Source: Sipunculus nudus
Lineage: Eukaryota; Annelida; Sipuncula; Golfingiida; Sipunculidae
Assembly: GCA_026874595.1 (NCBI GenBank)
Contig: CM049313.1
Span: forward strand, 41,880,659 to 41,944,658
DNA length: 64,000 bases
Direction of reading: 5' to 3'
Made by a program: the position numbers and the translations under genes. Positions within the stretch are counted from its first letter, which is position 1. Every line of letters starts with the position of its first letter. Of the stretch, positions 36,929-50,027 are shown in pieces. Below the pieces are notes generated by a model. That model saw only the letters and a program-made list of their open reading frames with translations. It made no database searches and was not told where the DNA came from.

Positions 36929-39444
36929 ATGTTAATATAACAGGGGTATAGCTCTTTTAAACGTAAAAGGTAGACTATTCACCAAAATTTTAAATGAAAG
37001 ATTAACATTATGGGCTGAAAATCATAACAAATTTATAGAGGAACAAGCAGGCTATCGAAGAAATTATAGTACAGTTGGTAACATGTTCACTCTTATGGCA
37101 CTAACTGAATCTTATTTATCAAAGAAAAAAGGCAGATTTTATGCAATATTTATAGATTTTTCCAAAGCTTTTGATTGTATTCAGCATCAGCTATTATTTC
37201 ATGTACTTCATAAAATAGGCATTAGAGGTAAAATTTATAACATATTAAAATCTAGGTATTCCAAATTGAAGTCTTGTGTGTTAACTAGTAATGGTTTAAC
37301 TGGTTATTTTACATGTACTGTAGGAACAAGACAGGGTTGTATGATAAGTCCTTTATTATTTAAATTTTTTAATGAATGAATTATATTTTACACTGCATTC
37401 TGAAGAAGAAAGTTTATACATAAGCCCGGAAGCAAATTCACTTTCAAAGCTCATGTTCGCAGATGATGTTGTATGTTTTACAGATACAGTTGGAAGATTA
37501 CAGTCCCAAATTAATAAATTAGAAACCTTTTGTGATGCTTATGGGATGAAAGTTAATGTAGATAAAACAAAAATTGTAGTATTTAGAAATGTAGGTATTT
37601 TAAGAAATTATGAAAAATGGTATTATAAACAAAAACAACTTGAAGTAGTTAGCAGTTACAGATACTTGGGGGGAATTTTCACTAGTCATCTGAAATGGTC
37701 CAAAATGAAACAACATCTAATAAATCAAGCCAATAAAGTAGTCATTATGATTAAGCAGTTGATTAGTAAATATAAATACCTAACAGTGGATCAGTCATTT
37801 TTTCTGTTTGATAGAATGGTTGTGCCAATATGTGTTATGGTAGTGAATTATGGGGACATGAAAACTGTGACAATATTGAATCAATACAAACGAAATTCTG
37901 TAAATATATTCTCAAGATAAATTCCTCATCACCAACTGCTGCGGCACTTGGTGAATGTGGACGGCGGCCATTAAAAATTCATTATTTATTGAGATGTATT
38001 ACATATTGGACAAAATTATTAAAAATGACACAGAATAGATACCCAAAATAGTTATATGTAAGATTATATCATCTTGATGAATTAGGGAGAAAAACATGGA
38101 CAACAAAAATTAAAAATGCACTGTTTTCACTTGGATTTGGTTATGTTTGGATACATCAAGATGTAAGAGATACAAAATTGTTTCTCTTTGAGTTACAGCA
38201 GAGACTCAAAGACATATGTTTACAAGAATGGATAAGTAACATTTCAAATAACAGGCGTTTGGAAACATACTCGGTATTTAAATCACTTCTTTCTGTCGAA
38301 ATGTATTTGAATGTTGTTAGAAATAATAGTCACAAGATTAGTTTAGCTAGGTTAAGATGCTCTTCACATAATTTACAAATTGAGAAAGGAAGACATGAAA
38401 GTATACACTGGACACAAAGAATTTGTAATTATTGTTTGAAACTTGGAGAATCTATAGTTGAAAATGAATATCATTTCATAATGAAATGTCCTTTATACAA
38501 TGAACTAAGAGATATTACCTTTCTAAATTTGGCAGATTTTCTTTTATATCTCTTATGGCAAGTAAAAATACTGATGTTATTAATAGTTTAGCAGCATTTG
38601 TACACTATGCCTTCAAAAAGAGAAATAATTCATTAGTTAATAACTAAATTAAACAGATTATCCATATGAAATAGTTGAACGGTCACTTGTTTACTCTGGT
38701 TATAAATATTAATATATGAATAAAAACTAAGTAAACTTTGATCATGCAAATAAAAAAAAAAATAAAAATAATGTGTATATAGATGTATGCATGTGTATTA
38801 TATATATATGGATAAAAACAATTGAGGTACAATACTATTTGGTACTACTTGGGGCCCCCTTTGCAAGTTTATCATGCGGACCATCTGCAGGAAGCTGTGT
38901 TCAATACGAGTCCTTGGGTTGCTGAGTAGTACAATTTTTAGATATTATTATATATGCATATTAAAATTTAAGTAAATTGTCCACATTAAGAGAGTTAAAT
39001 ATGTAAAGTTTCATTTAAAATTGTATTAATTTAAATATATTTGTATTTATAAAATATATTTTATGATTACATATGGCTAAATATGTAGTTATGCATGTAT
39101 ATGTATTAAGAATATGTGTATACACATGCATATATGTGTAATTATTAACTTTTATATTTATTAATCTTATGAGAACTGTATATTTATGCATATTTATATA
39201 TATGGTTGAAATGACCTCTACATGATGATTTTTTTTTTTTGTTAATATTTTAGAATGCATAGATCATATATTATCATTTGTTTATTATTTCATTTCTTTT
39301 ATCTTTGTGATGTTGTTTTTCATGTTTGAAAACGTCTATATTTTGTTTTTTTATATGTGATATATGCACATATGGAACTATGGGCCCGAGGCCTTATATT
39401 TCTGAATAAAATATTCATTCATTCATTCATTCATGTTAATATAA
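36929..39444 (+). mobile_element. 5'-truncated LINE with reverse transcriptase, complete 3' end and 12-bp target-site duplication
   Basis: Body 36941-39432. It begins inside the RT domain (RGIALLNVKGRLFTKILNERL). It continues with IDFSKAFDCI (RT motif A), GTRQGCMISPLLF (motif B), FADD (catalytic box, near 37465), VDKTK and YRYLGGIFT. It ends in a C-terminal CCHC motif C-x2-C-x12-H-x4-C (about 38427-38490), typical of several LINE clades. Frame breaks near 37372 and 37830 and a stop near 38049 make it inactive. The 3' end is AATAAAAT followed by (ATTC)n. Direct repeats ATGTTAATATAA at 36929-36940 and 39433-39444 mark the target-primed insertion. Clade not determined. Confidence 0.9.
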
Positions 39445-40000
39445 ATCCTGACGAATCTCAATTTTGACAGCTATGAATACTCGAGAGGTTATATACTGTG
39501 GTTCGCACAGAACGAATCAAGGTTCTATTGAAATTTCCTAGCTGAACCTGTGGGGTCTGGTAAAGTTCCAGTCCTAGTCCAACGCCTTATTAACCACACG
39601 GCCACGTCGTAAACCAGCATTGTCTCATAAATAACAAATTAAAAGGGTTGCCAGCAGCTTACTCTGAATAAGTTCCCTGACTTTCAGTTATTTTTGAAGG
39701 GAAACGTAGGCCCTACGCGCAAATTTCATACACGGTCTTAAAAACTCTGATCACAATTTTAAAGAAAAAAAATATTGAACACATCATACATCAGATCCTG
39801 TATCTCAGTATGAAAATATGAAGGACATATGCTTTAAAGAAACAAGTTAATGACAGGGGCAAAGTAACTTCAATGTTCTGCCTAACATTCTGCAAGTTGT
39901 GGTGAATGTTAGGAGCGGTGAATGCTGGGAAAACCTTACTCAGCTGAATGCTACAGTAAAAAGGGTGCATATTGAATAGAGTATCTGATATTATTTTTTT
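39445..40000. other. Non-coding spacer
   Basis: Nothing recognised; it ends at a 21-G run (40003-40023). Confidence 0.35.
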
Positions 40001-40033
40001 TTGGGGGGGGGGGGGGGGGGGGGTTAGAGGTGC

Positions 40034-40445
40034 TTTTGTCCCCCGCTTTCGCGGAACGGGGGATATTGAATTGGGTTTGTCTGTCTGTCTGTCCATGTAT
40101 CTACAGGTCGGTCCGTCAGGTTTTCGTTTCCATGCGATAACTTTCCTAAATATTATCCGGATATCATTCAAATTTGGGTTAGTAATTGCTCTCATGCATA
40201 CCTTGGTTGGGATCAGTTTTGGAGTGTCTTTCTGAAAATTTAATATCACCAGCTCCAAAACAAACAAAATGATCCCTTTGGTTCCCATTTCAAACAAAAA
40301 TTATAACATGTGGAGACGTCATCAGTGGACAATGAAAACTAAAACACAGGCACTATGACATGTTGAGATATCTTAAGGGGGGGGGGGGGGATAAAAACTA
40401 AAACATATTCAGAAGGCAAGCATGAAGATAACAGAAGCTAAAATA
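40034..40445 (+). repeat. Dispersed repeat with (GTCT)n, copy 1
   Basis: Matches the reverse complement of 53387-53768 over about 400 bp. Shared blocks include CTTTC(G/T)GCGGAA, GTCTGTCTGTCTGTCC, CTCTCATGCATACCTTGGTTGGGAT, ACCAGCTCCAAAACAAA, GACAATGAAAACTAAAACACAG and GCAAGCATGAAGAT. This copy carries a 14-G run at 40377-40390. It is a non-autonomous element of unknown class. Confidence 0.75.
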
Positions 40446-41380
40446 ACAATAGGCGGAAGCGGCGGACATAAATTCCATGAATTTGCTTGTTTTGAATTTT
40501 TAAATTTAAAAATGTACTCCTAGATACTGAATGTTATACGTTTACCAACTTTTAGCTTTCTAAATGAAAACGTTTGTAAATGGGGAGTGCCAGGAATTGT
40601 GCAGGATATTGATGCAAATAATAAATTTGAATGAAACATGAGTGGGCTTCAACGATACAGTTTATACGAAATATGAGGTTCATATCTTTATTTGATTATG
40701 AATCACAGCTGTATACCCGTCAATTATAGAATAAGGCAGAAAGAAGAGATTAGCAGAAGTACAATAATACACATTTAATTTATTAACTGAAATAAAATAC
40801 GGAAAAAAAATAAAATTTTCTATTTTCAAATGAGCATAAACTAAATCCGATATCTATATATTTTTCTGTGTAATACATGAGAATCATGGCCTGAAACCAT
40901 GTAATAAAATAATAAGGGGAAAAAATGGATACATTTGACCGACCAAAAATGTGTTACTGTTATTGCAAATTCTAAAACAAAAACAGGTTTAACTTTTCCA
41001 TATGCAAATTCAAAATAATTTAATTATAACTAAGAGTACCTCCTATCATGGATTTAATACATGATTTATAAGTCTGAACATATAACAATTTACAGCTATA
41101 TATACTTAAGATTTAGATTGCAGAACACTCGCATTAATTCTAAACTTAAAAAAAAACAGGATTGTTAATGACTATAATTGTCTGAATGCCATTATTAAAC
41201 CTTAAATTGTGTCAACTAGTGCTTATCAAAATCTAATATTTTATCACATTTTTTCATTTGATTAAAAATGATAAATTTGCAATATGTATAGCACTGGATA
41301 CTGACTGATGATGTAGCTATAGCGAAAATTTATTTTGTAAAAAAATAAAGAATACAAAAATCATCAACAGGTAAAAAAAA
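40446..41380. other. AT-rich spacer
   Basis: No gene or repeat recognised. Confidence 0.35.
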
Positions 41381-41383
41381 TAT

Positions 41384-42355
41384 GAAATCATAAGACTCAT
41401 CTTGTTTATTAAACCTGTCAACTGGAAGGAGTAAGGTGGAGAGAGTGAGAGAAAGAGAGGGAGAGAGTGCTCACTTGAGGCAGCTTGACCTGGAATCGGC
41501 AAACTGCCCAAGTACCTTACATAGCAAGCCCAGTAGGGCATGCCCAACAGATCAGGTAATCAAAGAGAACTGTACGGAATGACCTCCAGTGACAAAAATT
41601 GGGCTGCTTGACAATCCAAGTGAATACAATTAAAGCCCCCCCCCCAAAAAAAAAAATCAATAAATGGCATCATTTAAGAGTTTTTATTTTCAAATTTCAG
41701 ATTTTAACAGATTAAATGCATATGTGTACATGCTGTGAAAATTAAATCCACAGTACTTACAGGAGAAAAACGTGCCGTGGCCAAACTTGGCAAATTATAA
41801 GGTATTGATTTTATATTTATGCTAATAACTAAAACATTTTGCAAAATTTGGATCTAATTTTGGGAATACAATTGAATCTTGATAAAATAAAGTTAGATCC
41901 CTACAAAAAAGTCTCAAGCCTCAACAATTTTCATGTTAAGTGAGTAACTGTACTTCCTGATTTTTGACATTATGTGTATATTATGTTCGGGCCCGTAACT
42001 TCAAGAAATTACACAATACTGACCTAATTTTGGGTATGTTCATAGGAAAAAAGAGAGAAATATGTATATTAAATATGACCAATAACAGAGCAGTGGTTTT
42101 CATAATACTTAGGCAGTCTTGCAGTTTAACAATGTTGTTTTAATGGAAAATTGAGGGTTTTCCTTAATATCTCACAGGAACAAAGTTCTATTGACCCAAT
42201 TTTCGGTATGGTAGGAGATTTTGGGAACATCTAACTGTGTGCCAGATTTTCGAATTTGTAAGTCTAACGGTTTTGAAACATGCCAGTTAAATGGACACAC
42301 CAACGGACAAAGGACCACCACTATAACTCAGTTGACTTTTAGTCAGCTGAGCTAA
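41384..42355 (+). mobile_element. Hairpin-ended repeat family, copy 1
   Basis: About 970 bp. Internal blocks (TTTTAACAGATTAAAT, GTACATGCTGTGAAAATTAAATC, CGTGCC(G/A)TGGCCAAA, CTAATTTTGGG) recur at 44.9, 48.8 and 49.3 kb. The 3' terminus is a hairpin at 42325-42353 with 13-nt arms around AGTCAGCTGAGCT, ending CTAA. The (ACGG)n tract seen before the hairpin in the other copies is degenerate here. No coding capacity. Confidence 0.7.
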
Positions 42356-42884
42356 AAAAAGGTCAGGGTTAATATCGTCAAAATTCTGGATTTCATGAGC
42401 AAGCGCCAACTGCTGGGTGTAGTGGCTTGGCTGTACAAAACAGAGAAGCAACAATTGTTTAACAGTTTTATTAACAAAATAGTACCTTTTGTGCAGTGTG
42501 CATATAAAGATAGTCCTTCCCAGCGCCTGACATATCAAAGGACAACAAACGGTGCACTGGGAGTACAAAAAGAACATACAAGGCAGGTCGAGCAACCAAC
42601 TCACCCTCCCACAATTACAAGCAATGCAATAAACTCCCATCCAACACCCTTCCAAAATCTACTATGCTACACACTATTAAACTGTCTGAGCTCTTTTCAG
42701 TCCCATATTTCTAATTAATAATTTCACCAGCTTTATGAAGATAGATTACATATTCACAAAAAACCGATTCCACAGAGACATGTCTGATTCACCCACAAGA
42801 TGGCGCCCTAGACCTAACTAATCGGCACGCCTATGCCCAGGTAAATAGTCTCAATATTAACAAATTATCACAGTTCATGGTATA

Positions 42885-42885
<1 letters not shown>

Positions 42886-42968
<83 letters not shown>
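42886..42968. repeat. (AT)n microsatellite
   Basis: About 80 bp of nearly pure AT dinucleotide with one phase interruption near 42932. Confidence 0.95.
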
Positions 42969-42970
<2 letters not shown>

Positions 42971-43487
42971 CTTTATAATTAAATGCACTCCCTGCAGCTT
43001 AATTTTACTGTTTTTCATTTTACCAGTACAAGTATCATCTGCAAGCGTTGCCATTAGGGCTCATTCGCTGCAGGTACCGCCAATAGATGGAGGCCTAATT
43101 GTTACCATAAAGAATACCAAAAAAAGAGACATTATGAAATTTTAATATTCTATGAACCACTTCCTAAATAACAGGGAGGATTTTATCAATGTATAAAGCA
43201 TAGAATGACTGAGTGTTGCCCTTAGTTTTTCAGCAAACTACAGAGCATGTATGCACCTGACTTATCATTCCACAAATCTGTCAAACGATAAACAGGATAA
43301 AAATGACTGCTGAATGGAATGCTTCAGTGATCTAGTGGGCCTATAACATCCTTATGCCCAGAATTACTTAGTCCTTGATTGACTGGCCTTATCTGGTCCC
43401 AGACAGTTGCTCAATAAGAGACTCCTTTAACCTACACTGTCTACTGCTATTTCATGAGGGTACTGGGACAGTGGGACAGTGTACATA

Positions 43488-43631
43488 TACAGTAGAAAGG
43501 CCACCTGTCTAATAAGACCACCTGTCTCCTTGAGTGAACATAAGCATTCACACTGGCTATAACTGACCTGTCTTATGAAACCACCTGTAAATTAAGACCA
43601 CAGGTGGTCTTATTACCCAGGCTTCACTGTA
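43488..43631. mobile_element. Mariner-like MITE (140 bp) with TA target duplication
   Basis: Terminal inverted repeats start CAGT and share the inner block TAATAAGACCACCTGT in both arms (near 43525 and, inverted, near 43603-43614). Element about 43490-43629, flanked by TA on both sides, as in Tc1/mariner insertions. No coding capacity. Confidence 0.7.
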
Positions 43632-43745
43632 TCAGCAGTGCCATCAGTTGTACAAATAATCTCTCTTATAAACTGAGATTATGAGGAAAATTGCAATAGG
43701 CTTATATATACCTGATGATAAACATGTTTGATAGGTACAAAATGG

Positions 43746-43800
43746 AAAACAAGGGACCTATGGGTCACTGTGCTCAGCTGACGTTAACCTTGAGGGTAAA
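43746..43800 (+). repeat. Fragment with GGGACCTATGGGTCAC...CTCAGCTGA block
   Basis: Shares ACAAGGGACC(C/T)ATGGGTCAC followed by GCTCAGCTGA with 47137-47170. It may be the left terminus of the hairpin-ended family, but no copy in this window joins both ends. Confidence 0.45.
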
Positions 43801-44769
43801 AGTCTAAAATAATATCAAACGGAGATAAAGTGTAAGAGGAAGAGGTAATAAAGGCCATGGTTGGTTTATATGATTGGTTTGTATTGATGAGCAAGAAATT
43901 GTTGCAAAAAATATTTTGTGACCTGACCATGTGTTTCCTAATGTTGAAACTAAAGCATGTGAGCAGTTTGTGAACAAATGATCTGTACTATTACCATGAT
44001 CATTAGTTGGTTTTTCGATTAACTGTTGACATTTCGGTAGTTTACACATTTGTTCAATTGAATCTATTTTTTTGTATAATATATATTATTAAATATATAT
44101 GTATTTTTTTATGAAATGTATACAGTTGAAATATAGCTAATTAACAACATAAAACAGGGCAAACAAAGCCTGATCTCAAATTCTGCTGAGGCAGGAAAAT
44201 AATGAACAAATGTTTGTATTAAATCCTCATTTTTTTATCACATCAATTTTTTTCTAATTTAAGTTTATATTTCTATACATTTCCAATTTAACATATATAT
44301 ATGAATATAAAAGTTGATTCATAATTCTCAATTGCATCATCATAAATCTCAATCTCGTCAGATCACCACATCATGCATACAAATGTTTATTTATTTTTTA
44401 CCACAAAAATATATCTTTTAAATCTGCAAAACAATAAATATCTAAAAATAATACTTGATTTAGATTTCATAATTTTTAATTGTGTCTTTATTTATCCATA
44501 ATGTGCTTCATGTTTTATAATAATTTAAGCAAACTGATGGGTTCAATTATATTTGTTAAAATCATTTAAAAGAAAACCTTTTTTTTTAAAAGTGCTACAT
44601 TACACAACATTGCATCTTCTGGATTACACCTTGAATTATTTTTTCAAGGAAAGTTTTTGCATATCGGAGTGGAAACAGCATTACAACTAAGGAGATACAG
44701 TGAAAACAATAACAATTACTGCATAACACTTGGTGGGTTGGGTTTGTGGGGGGGGGGGGGGATGATTGG

Positions 44770-45633
44770 GGTGGTGATATGAGAATAACTGTACACCTGT
44801 CACAAGAGGGGATCTCCCCCAGTGACTGTAACAAATCAGAAACCCTGGCATAACTGACTTCCAGTGACCTGGAGTGGGACCCTGCATCTGTAATCAAAGC
44901 AAGTGACTACAGAAAAAAATCAATAACTAGCTTAATTTTCAAGCTTTTATTTTCAAATTTCAGATTTAGACAAACTAAATATTTATGTTTACATGCTGTG
45001 AAAATTAAATCAATGGTGCTTACAGGAAAAAAACGTGCCATGGTCAAAGTTGGGCAAAATTTAAGGTACTGATTTTTTTTTATGCTAATAACTTAAAAAT
45101 TTACAAAATTCAGATCTAATTTTGGGTAAACAATTGAATCTTTATTAAACATAGTTATATACTTGAGAAAATAGACTCTAGTTTCAAAATTGTTCATGTT
45201 AAGTGAGTTATTATTTTTCCTGATTTTTTACAAAGTCCATTATGTTTGGGCCCATAACTTAAAGAATTTATACTTTACAGACTTAATTTCTGGCATGTAC
45301 ATAGGAACTATATAGAGGAATATTTATGGTAAATATGAGGAAAAACAGATGAGTGGTTTTGATATTAGGCAGTCCTGAAGTGTGGAAATAGGATTTTAAT
45401 AAAAAATTGAGGTTTTTCCTTAATTTCTCAAAGGAACAAAGTCGCAAAGACCCAGTTTTCGGCTTGGTAGGAGATCTTGGGGACATCTACCATTATGCTG
45501 AATTTTGGATTCCTAGGTCTTACGGTTTCAAAACGTGCCACATCTACAGACGGACGGACGGACGGACAGACAGACGGACGACGGACAATGGACCACGACT
45601 ATAGCTCAGATGACTTATAGTCAGCTGAGCTAA
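44770..45633 (+). mobile_element. Hairpin-ended repeat family, copy 2
   Basis: Homologous to 41384-42355. An (ACGG)n microsatellite (about 45550-45585) precedes the terminal hairpin AGCTCAGATGACT-TAT-AGTCAGCTGAGCT (45603-45631; one mismatch between arms), ending CTAA. A 14-G run at 44748-44761 lies just before it. Confidence 0.7.
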
Positions 45634-45639
45634 GAAACC

Positions 45640-47130
45640 ATTATTGAAGTCAAAACAGTAACCAGAATAATATTGTATCACCTATAGTGTTAATACAGCT
45701 ACGTAAATCCCATACAGCTGATTCACTAAGGATACACTGGTGATGATGTGTCTGTATTACAGAGGTTATTGATAACTAAAGTAGTATATATAAGGGCTGT
45801 TACAATATATCACCTCATGATGCGATACATATCACAATACTTTTGTCTATGATACCATACATAAGATGATAAAAATCAGGTATGTTGTAAAACAGGGCCC
45901 ACATCAATATTCTTCTTTTTTAATAAAAAAATAACCAACCTTCCTCTTTGAAAATGTATTTCTTATCTATAAATAACTTGTATGTTTAAACAGCCAGCCA
46001 ATCAGATGCTCTGTACCTCTTTTATGACCAATGGCATTACATGTTTCTTGCTTTATATACAGCAGACAAACAATAATGTACAATTAGCTGATCAAGGCTG
46101 ATCTATCAATATTCCTGGGCACCATTGTCACACTCAGGGATGCATTCCCACATCGGGCACTTAGTTCATTTCTTTTTAAATCACTATCACTTACAAACAT
46201 ATATTAACGTTACTCAATAATGATATGCACAAATTAAGTGTTTGTGTATATATGGTCCTTATCATGATTACTGCTTCCATGTACCTTTTTTGTACAATAA
46301 TGACAAATATCAATCAGGGGCCCGTTTATGGGTGGGCCCTTGGGCCTTTGCCCACATTTTTTTCTTAAAGGCCCACTGAACTCTTAACAGATGAGCCCAA
46401 AAGGCCCACCAAATCCTTGCACAGGAATATAAATTCACATGGTTCCCAAGTTCAAAAGCAAATTACTTTGATAACTCTTTCAAACCATCTTATGTATTTT
46501 ATTTATAATATAAATTATCAGTGTAATTACTTATACATCAATATGATGCGATACAAAAAAAGTTCACTCAGAGTCTCTGGTATTTATACTTGTATACATT
46601 TCATTTAATTAAGAGAGTTTATTTGAACAAGATGCTGGGGATAATATTGTGATTATATTGTGATAATATTTGGTCTGGCTTTGGTCTTTTTGAGTATCCA
46701 GCAGAACCCACTAATGCAGGAAAGGCCCATTAATTTAAAATCATAAACTGAACCCTGTCATTACATCTATCCTGGAGCCCACCATCCTGTATACACAAAT
46801 GGTAAATCCTTATCATAAAAAGAAATTATGTACAAAGCAAAAAAAATCAACATACAACTCATGTCTTAATAATACATAACTATACTCATTTGTATAATTT
46901 TTAACTTGCTTATTTCTTCTTTAATTTAAGAAACAGCACTGCAGTTTTAAACTGCATGGTTTAACTCATCTGAAGCACCTGTACCCTTCAGTTGGGGGGG
47001 GGGGGGGCTTTTCTTACATATTATGAATAGGAATGTGCAAAAGGAACCTTTATATTAGAGAGACCAACATACAATGATCATATATACATTATTTCTTGGA
47101 CCAATATGAATTTAAATACCATGATATATA
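45640..47130. other. Non-coding, repeat-rich spacer
   Basis: Contains a GGGCCC/GGCCCA-rich patch (46315-46410 and again near 46720-46790) suggesting an unidentified repeat, and a 14-G run at 46994-47007. No gene. Confidence 0.35.
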
Positions 47131-47136
47131 CTGTAA

Positions 47137-47170
47137 CAAGGGACCCATGGGTCACATGGCTCAGCTGAAT
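47137..47170 (+). repeat. Palindrome-containing repeat start, copy 2
   Basis: Contains the perfect 12-bp palindrome GACCCATGGGTC (47142-47153) followed by GGCTCAGCTGA. Paired with the block at 43746-43800. Confidence 0.5.
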
Positions 47171-47479
47171 TTGAGAAAAATATTAGTAACTGCAAAGTAT
47201 TTTTATTTCTTTTGTTTTTTTCATGTATATTATCATTAGAAAAGCTATGAGAAAATGGCCCTGCTAAAATGAAACTCTGTAAATTATAGAATATTGGACA
47301 TGAGCTAAACCATTTAGTGATGCACCAAGGGAACAAATAGGCCTACGGTAAGTGTTATATAAAAGTTCCATTTCATAAACAAATAATGTGTGAAGGTAAT
47401 TAAGTTTTCAAAAGTTAAATATATGGCCATATGAGTTAAAAATTAATCCAACAAAGTTTGACCAATATTCCTAATTTTA

Positions 47480-48212
47480 ACTAGAATATCAGCAGAAGCT
47501 GACAAAAGCCCTCCGCCAAAAGAACAGAGTTTAAAGGTGATAACAGTAACAAGTACTAAATATCTGTTCCTCACATGGATGTACATCTGTACATGCCTCA
47601 GTTATAAATTTAAAATGGAGAGGTATGTACCATGATTCATAACAATCCACCAAATGCTTCCTGAAAATAAGCTTCTAAGTTTTATTCTATTATAAGCTCT
47701 GTGACCTTGAAAAGTAGGTAAAGGTCACCCATCTTCGAACTTGACCAAGATTTTGTCGATATACATCTTAACAAAAGAAATAAAATTCCTATTGTGAATC
47801 CTTTTAGAGATATCCCGCTCACAAGCCCAAAGTTGAAAAATCCGATAAAAATTCATTAAAAATCAGAAATTGTAGGTGGCGTCACCAAACTTGTGTAGCA
47901 GGTACAGACTATCAGTCCCAATAATCATAGTAAGTTTTGTGAAAATCCACCAAATGGTTCCTGAGTAATAAGCATCTAAGTGTTTTTCTATAATTAGCTC
48001 TAAAATGTAGAAAAATAGGTCAAGGTCACCCATCTTCGAACTTGACCGAGATTTTGTTGATATACATCTTTACTGAGGAAATAAAATTCTGATGGTGAAG
48101 CCTTTTCCAGATATCCCGCTCACAAGGTTAAAGTTAACAGACGCCGGACGGACGGACGGACAGCTTGGGTAAAGACAATAGCCCATCAGCCTAAGGGCTG
48201 AGGGCTAAAAAC
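47480..48212 (+). repeat. Repeat with internal ~300-bp tandem duplication
   Basis: Two units, about 47640-47835 and 47940-48135, share TCCACCAAATG(C/G)TTCCTGA, GGTCACCCATCTTCGAACTTGACC and GATATCCCGCTCACAAG blocks. An (ACGG)n tract and GCCTAAGGGCTGAGGGCTAAAA close the element near 48212. Similar in style to common molluscan repeats; class unknown. Confidence 0.65.
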
Positions 48213-48527
48213 TAGGTTTAACAGTGTTATTCACACCTAGGCCCCACCAACTTTAAGAGATATGAACGAAATGCTACAAAGTATATATATCTTCTTCAAT
48301 CTTGTCAGTTAGCACTTACATTAGGTCCTAATATTATACCATATTTGAATATAAGGATTAAATTCCTGAACATTTTTTTCTTTTAAAAAAATCAAAATTG
48401 TCCAAGTCTCAACAAAAAGAATTTTTTTAACATTAAAATTATAAGCTTTGTCTTGTATATAAGTCCTGTGTATCGAAGCGGTGGGTCAGGGAGGGGTCTC
48501 TGTTGTTACTGTTCATCGCTGAAAAAT

Positions 48528-48581
48528 GTGAAATTATAAGAATCATCTTGTTTAGAGTACAGGTCTGTCAACAGAATGGGG

Positions 48582-48612
<31 letters not shown>

Positions 48613-50027
48613 AGGCTCCCTGTGGTATTTATGCTGGCAGCCTGATCAAGCTCAACAAGAGAGTGGGCTTGTTCTGAGTGATGGGATTACATAACAGCCT
48701 GGGGAGCATAGAGAGTTGCATTTAATGACCTACAGTGACCTCAGTGGACTGCTTGACAATGTAAGGGAATACAACAAGAGCCTCCAAACAAATTCAATAA
48801 CTAGCCTAATTTTGCAGCTTTTATATTTCAAATTTAAGATTTTAACAGATTAATTCCTTATGTGTACATGCTGTGAAAATAACATCAACAGTACTTACAG
48901 GAAAAAATCATGCCATGGCCAAAGTTGGGCAAAATTTAAGGTACTGATTTTATATTTATGCTATAAACTTTAAAATATTGCAAATTTCAGATCTAATCTT
49001 CCGTATACAATTGAATCTTGATTAAATGATGTTTTATTCCTGATAAAAAGTCTCAGCCATTCTTATGTTAAGTGAGTAAATATATATCCTGATTTTTTTA
49101 CAAAGTTTGGGCCTATAACTTCAACAAATTATGCAATACTGACCTAAATTTTGGTATGTACATAGAAGATGTATTGAAGAATATGAATATTTACAATTAC
49201 ATCTAACATTATGCCAATTTTTGGATTACTAGGTAAACAAAAGTAGGGTCATGATGCTAGAAAACACAAATACATTAAGTCTTCTAAAAAACTTCAATAG
49301 CTAGACTATTTTTTAAGCTTATACTTTCAAATTCAAAATTCATCAGATTAAATCCATATGTAAACTGGCTTTGAAAATTAAATCAAATGTACTTATAAGA
49401 AAAATGTGCCATGGTCATATTTAGGCAAAATTTAAGGTACAAATTTTTTATTTTTGCTAATATTTTAAAAAATTTAACAGATTTTGATCTAATTTTGGGT
49501 ATACAATTGAATTTTGATTAATTAAAGATATATTACTGGAAAAAAGTCCATAGCTTTAAAATGTTTTGTGTTAAGTGATCAAATATCTTTCCTGTTTTTT
49601 TACAAATTGCATTATGCTTGAGCCCATAACTTTTTTTAAATCATATAATACAGACCTAATTTCTTGCATGTACATAGGAACTATATAGAGGAATATTTAT
49701 GGTAAATATGAGGAAAAACAGGTGAGTGGTTTCGTAGTTAGGCTGTCCTGAAATGTGAAAATAGGTTTTTAATAAAAAATTGAGGTTTTTCCTTAATTTC
49801 TCAAAGGAACGAAGTTGCAAAGACCCAGTTCGGCTTGGTAGGAGATCTTGGGGACATCTAACATTATGCCGAATATTGGATTCCTAGGTCTTACGGTTTC
49901 AAACATCTACGGATGGACGGACGAGGGACAGACGGACGGATGGACAGACACACAGACGGACAGACAGACGGACGACGGACAATGGACCACGACTATAGCT
50001 CAGATGACTTATAGTCAGCTGAGCTAA
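48528..50027 (+). mobile_element. Hairpin-ended repeat family, copies 3 and 4 (nested/tandem)
   Basis: The left part (48528-about 49240) matches the 5' portion of copy 1 (including ATCATCTTGTTTA and the G-run/GAGAGAGA stretch; 22-G run at 48583-48604). A second start of the same internal sequence at about 49300 runs to the terminal (ACGG)n tract and hairpin at 49997-50025, ending CTAA at 50027. The arrangement suggests a truncated copy followed by a fuller one. Confidence 0.65.

Noticed and set aside
39791-40297. 168-codon minus-strand ORF
   Set aside because: It reads through a 21-G run and a dispersed repeat; composition-driven.
42886-42968. Regulatory TATA-like cluster
   Set aside because: Simple (AT)n microsatellite without promoter context.
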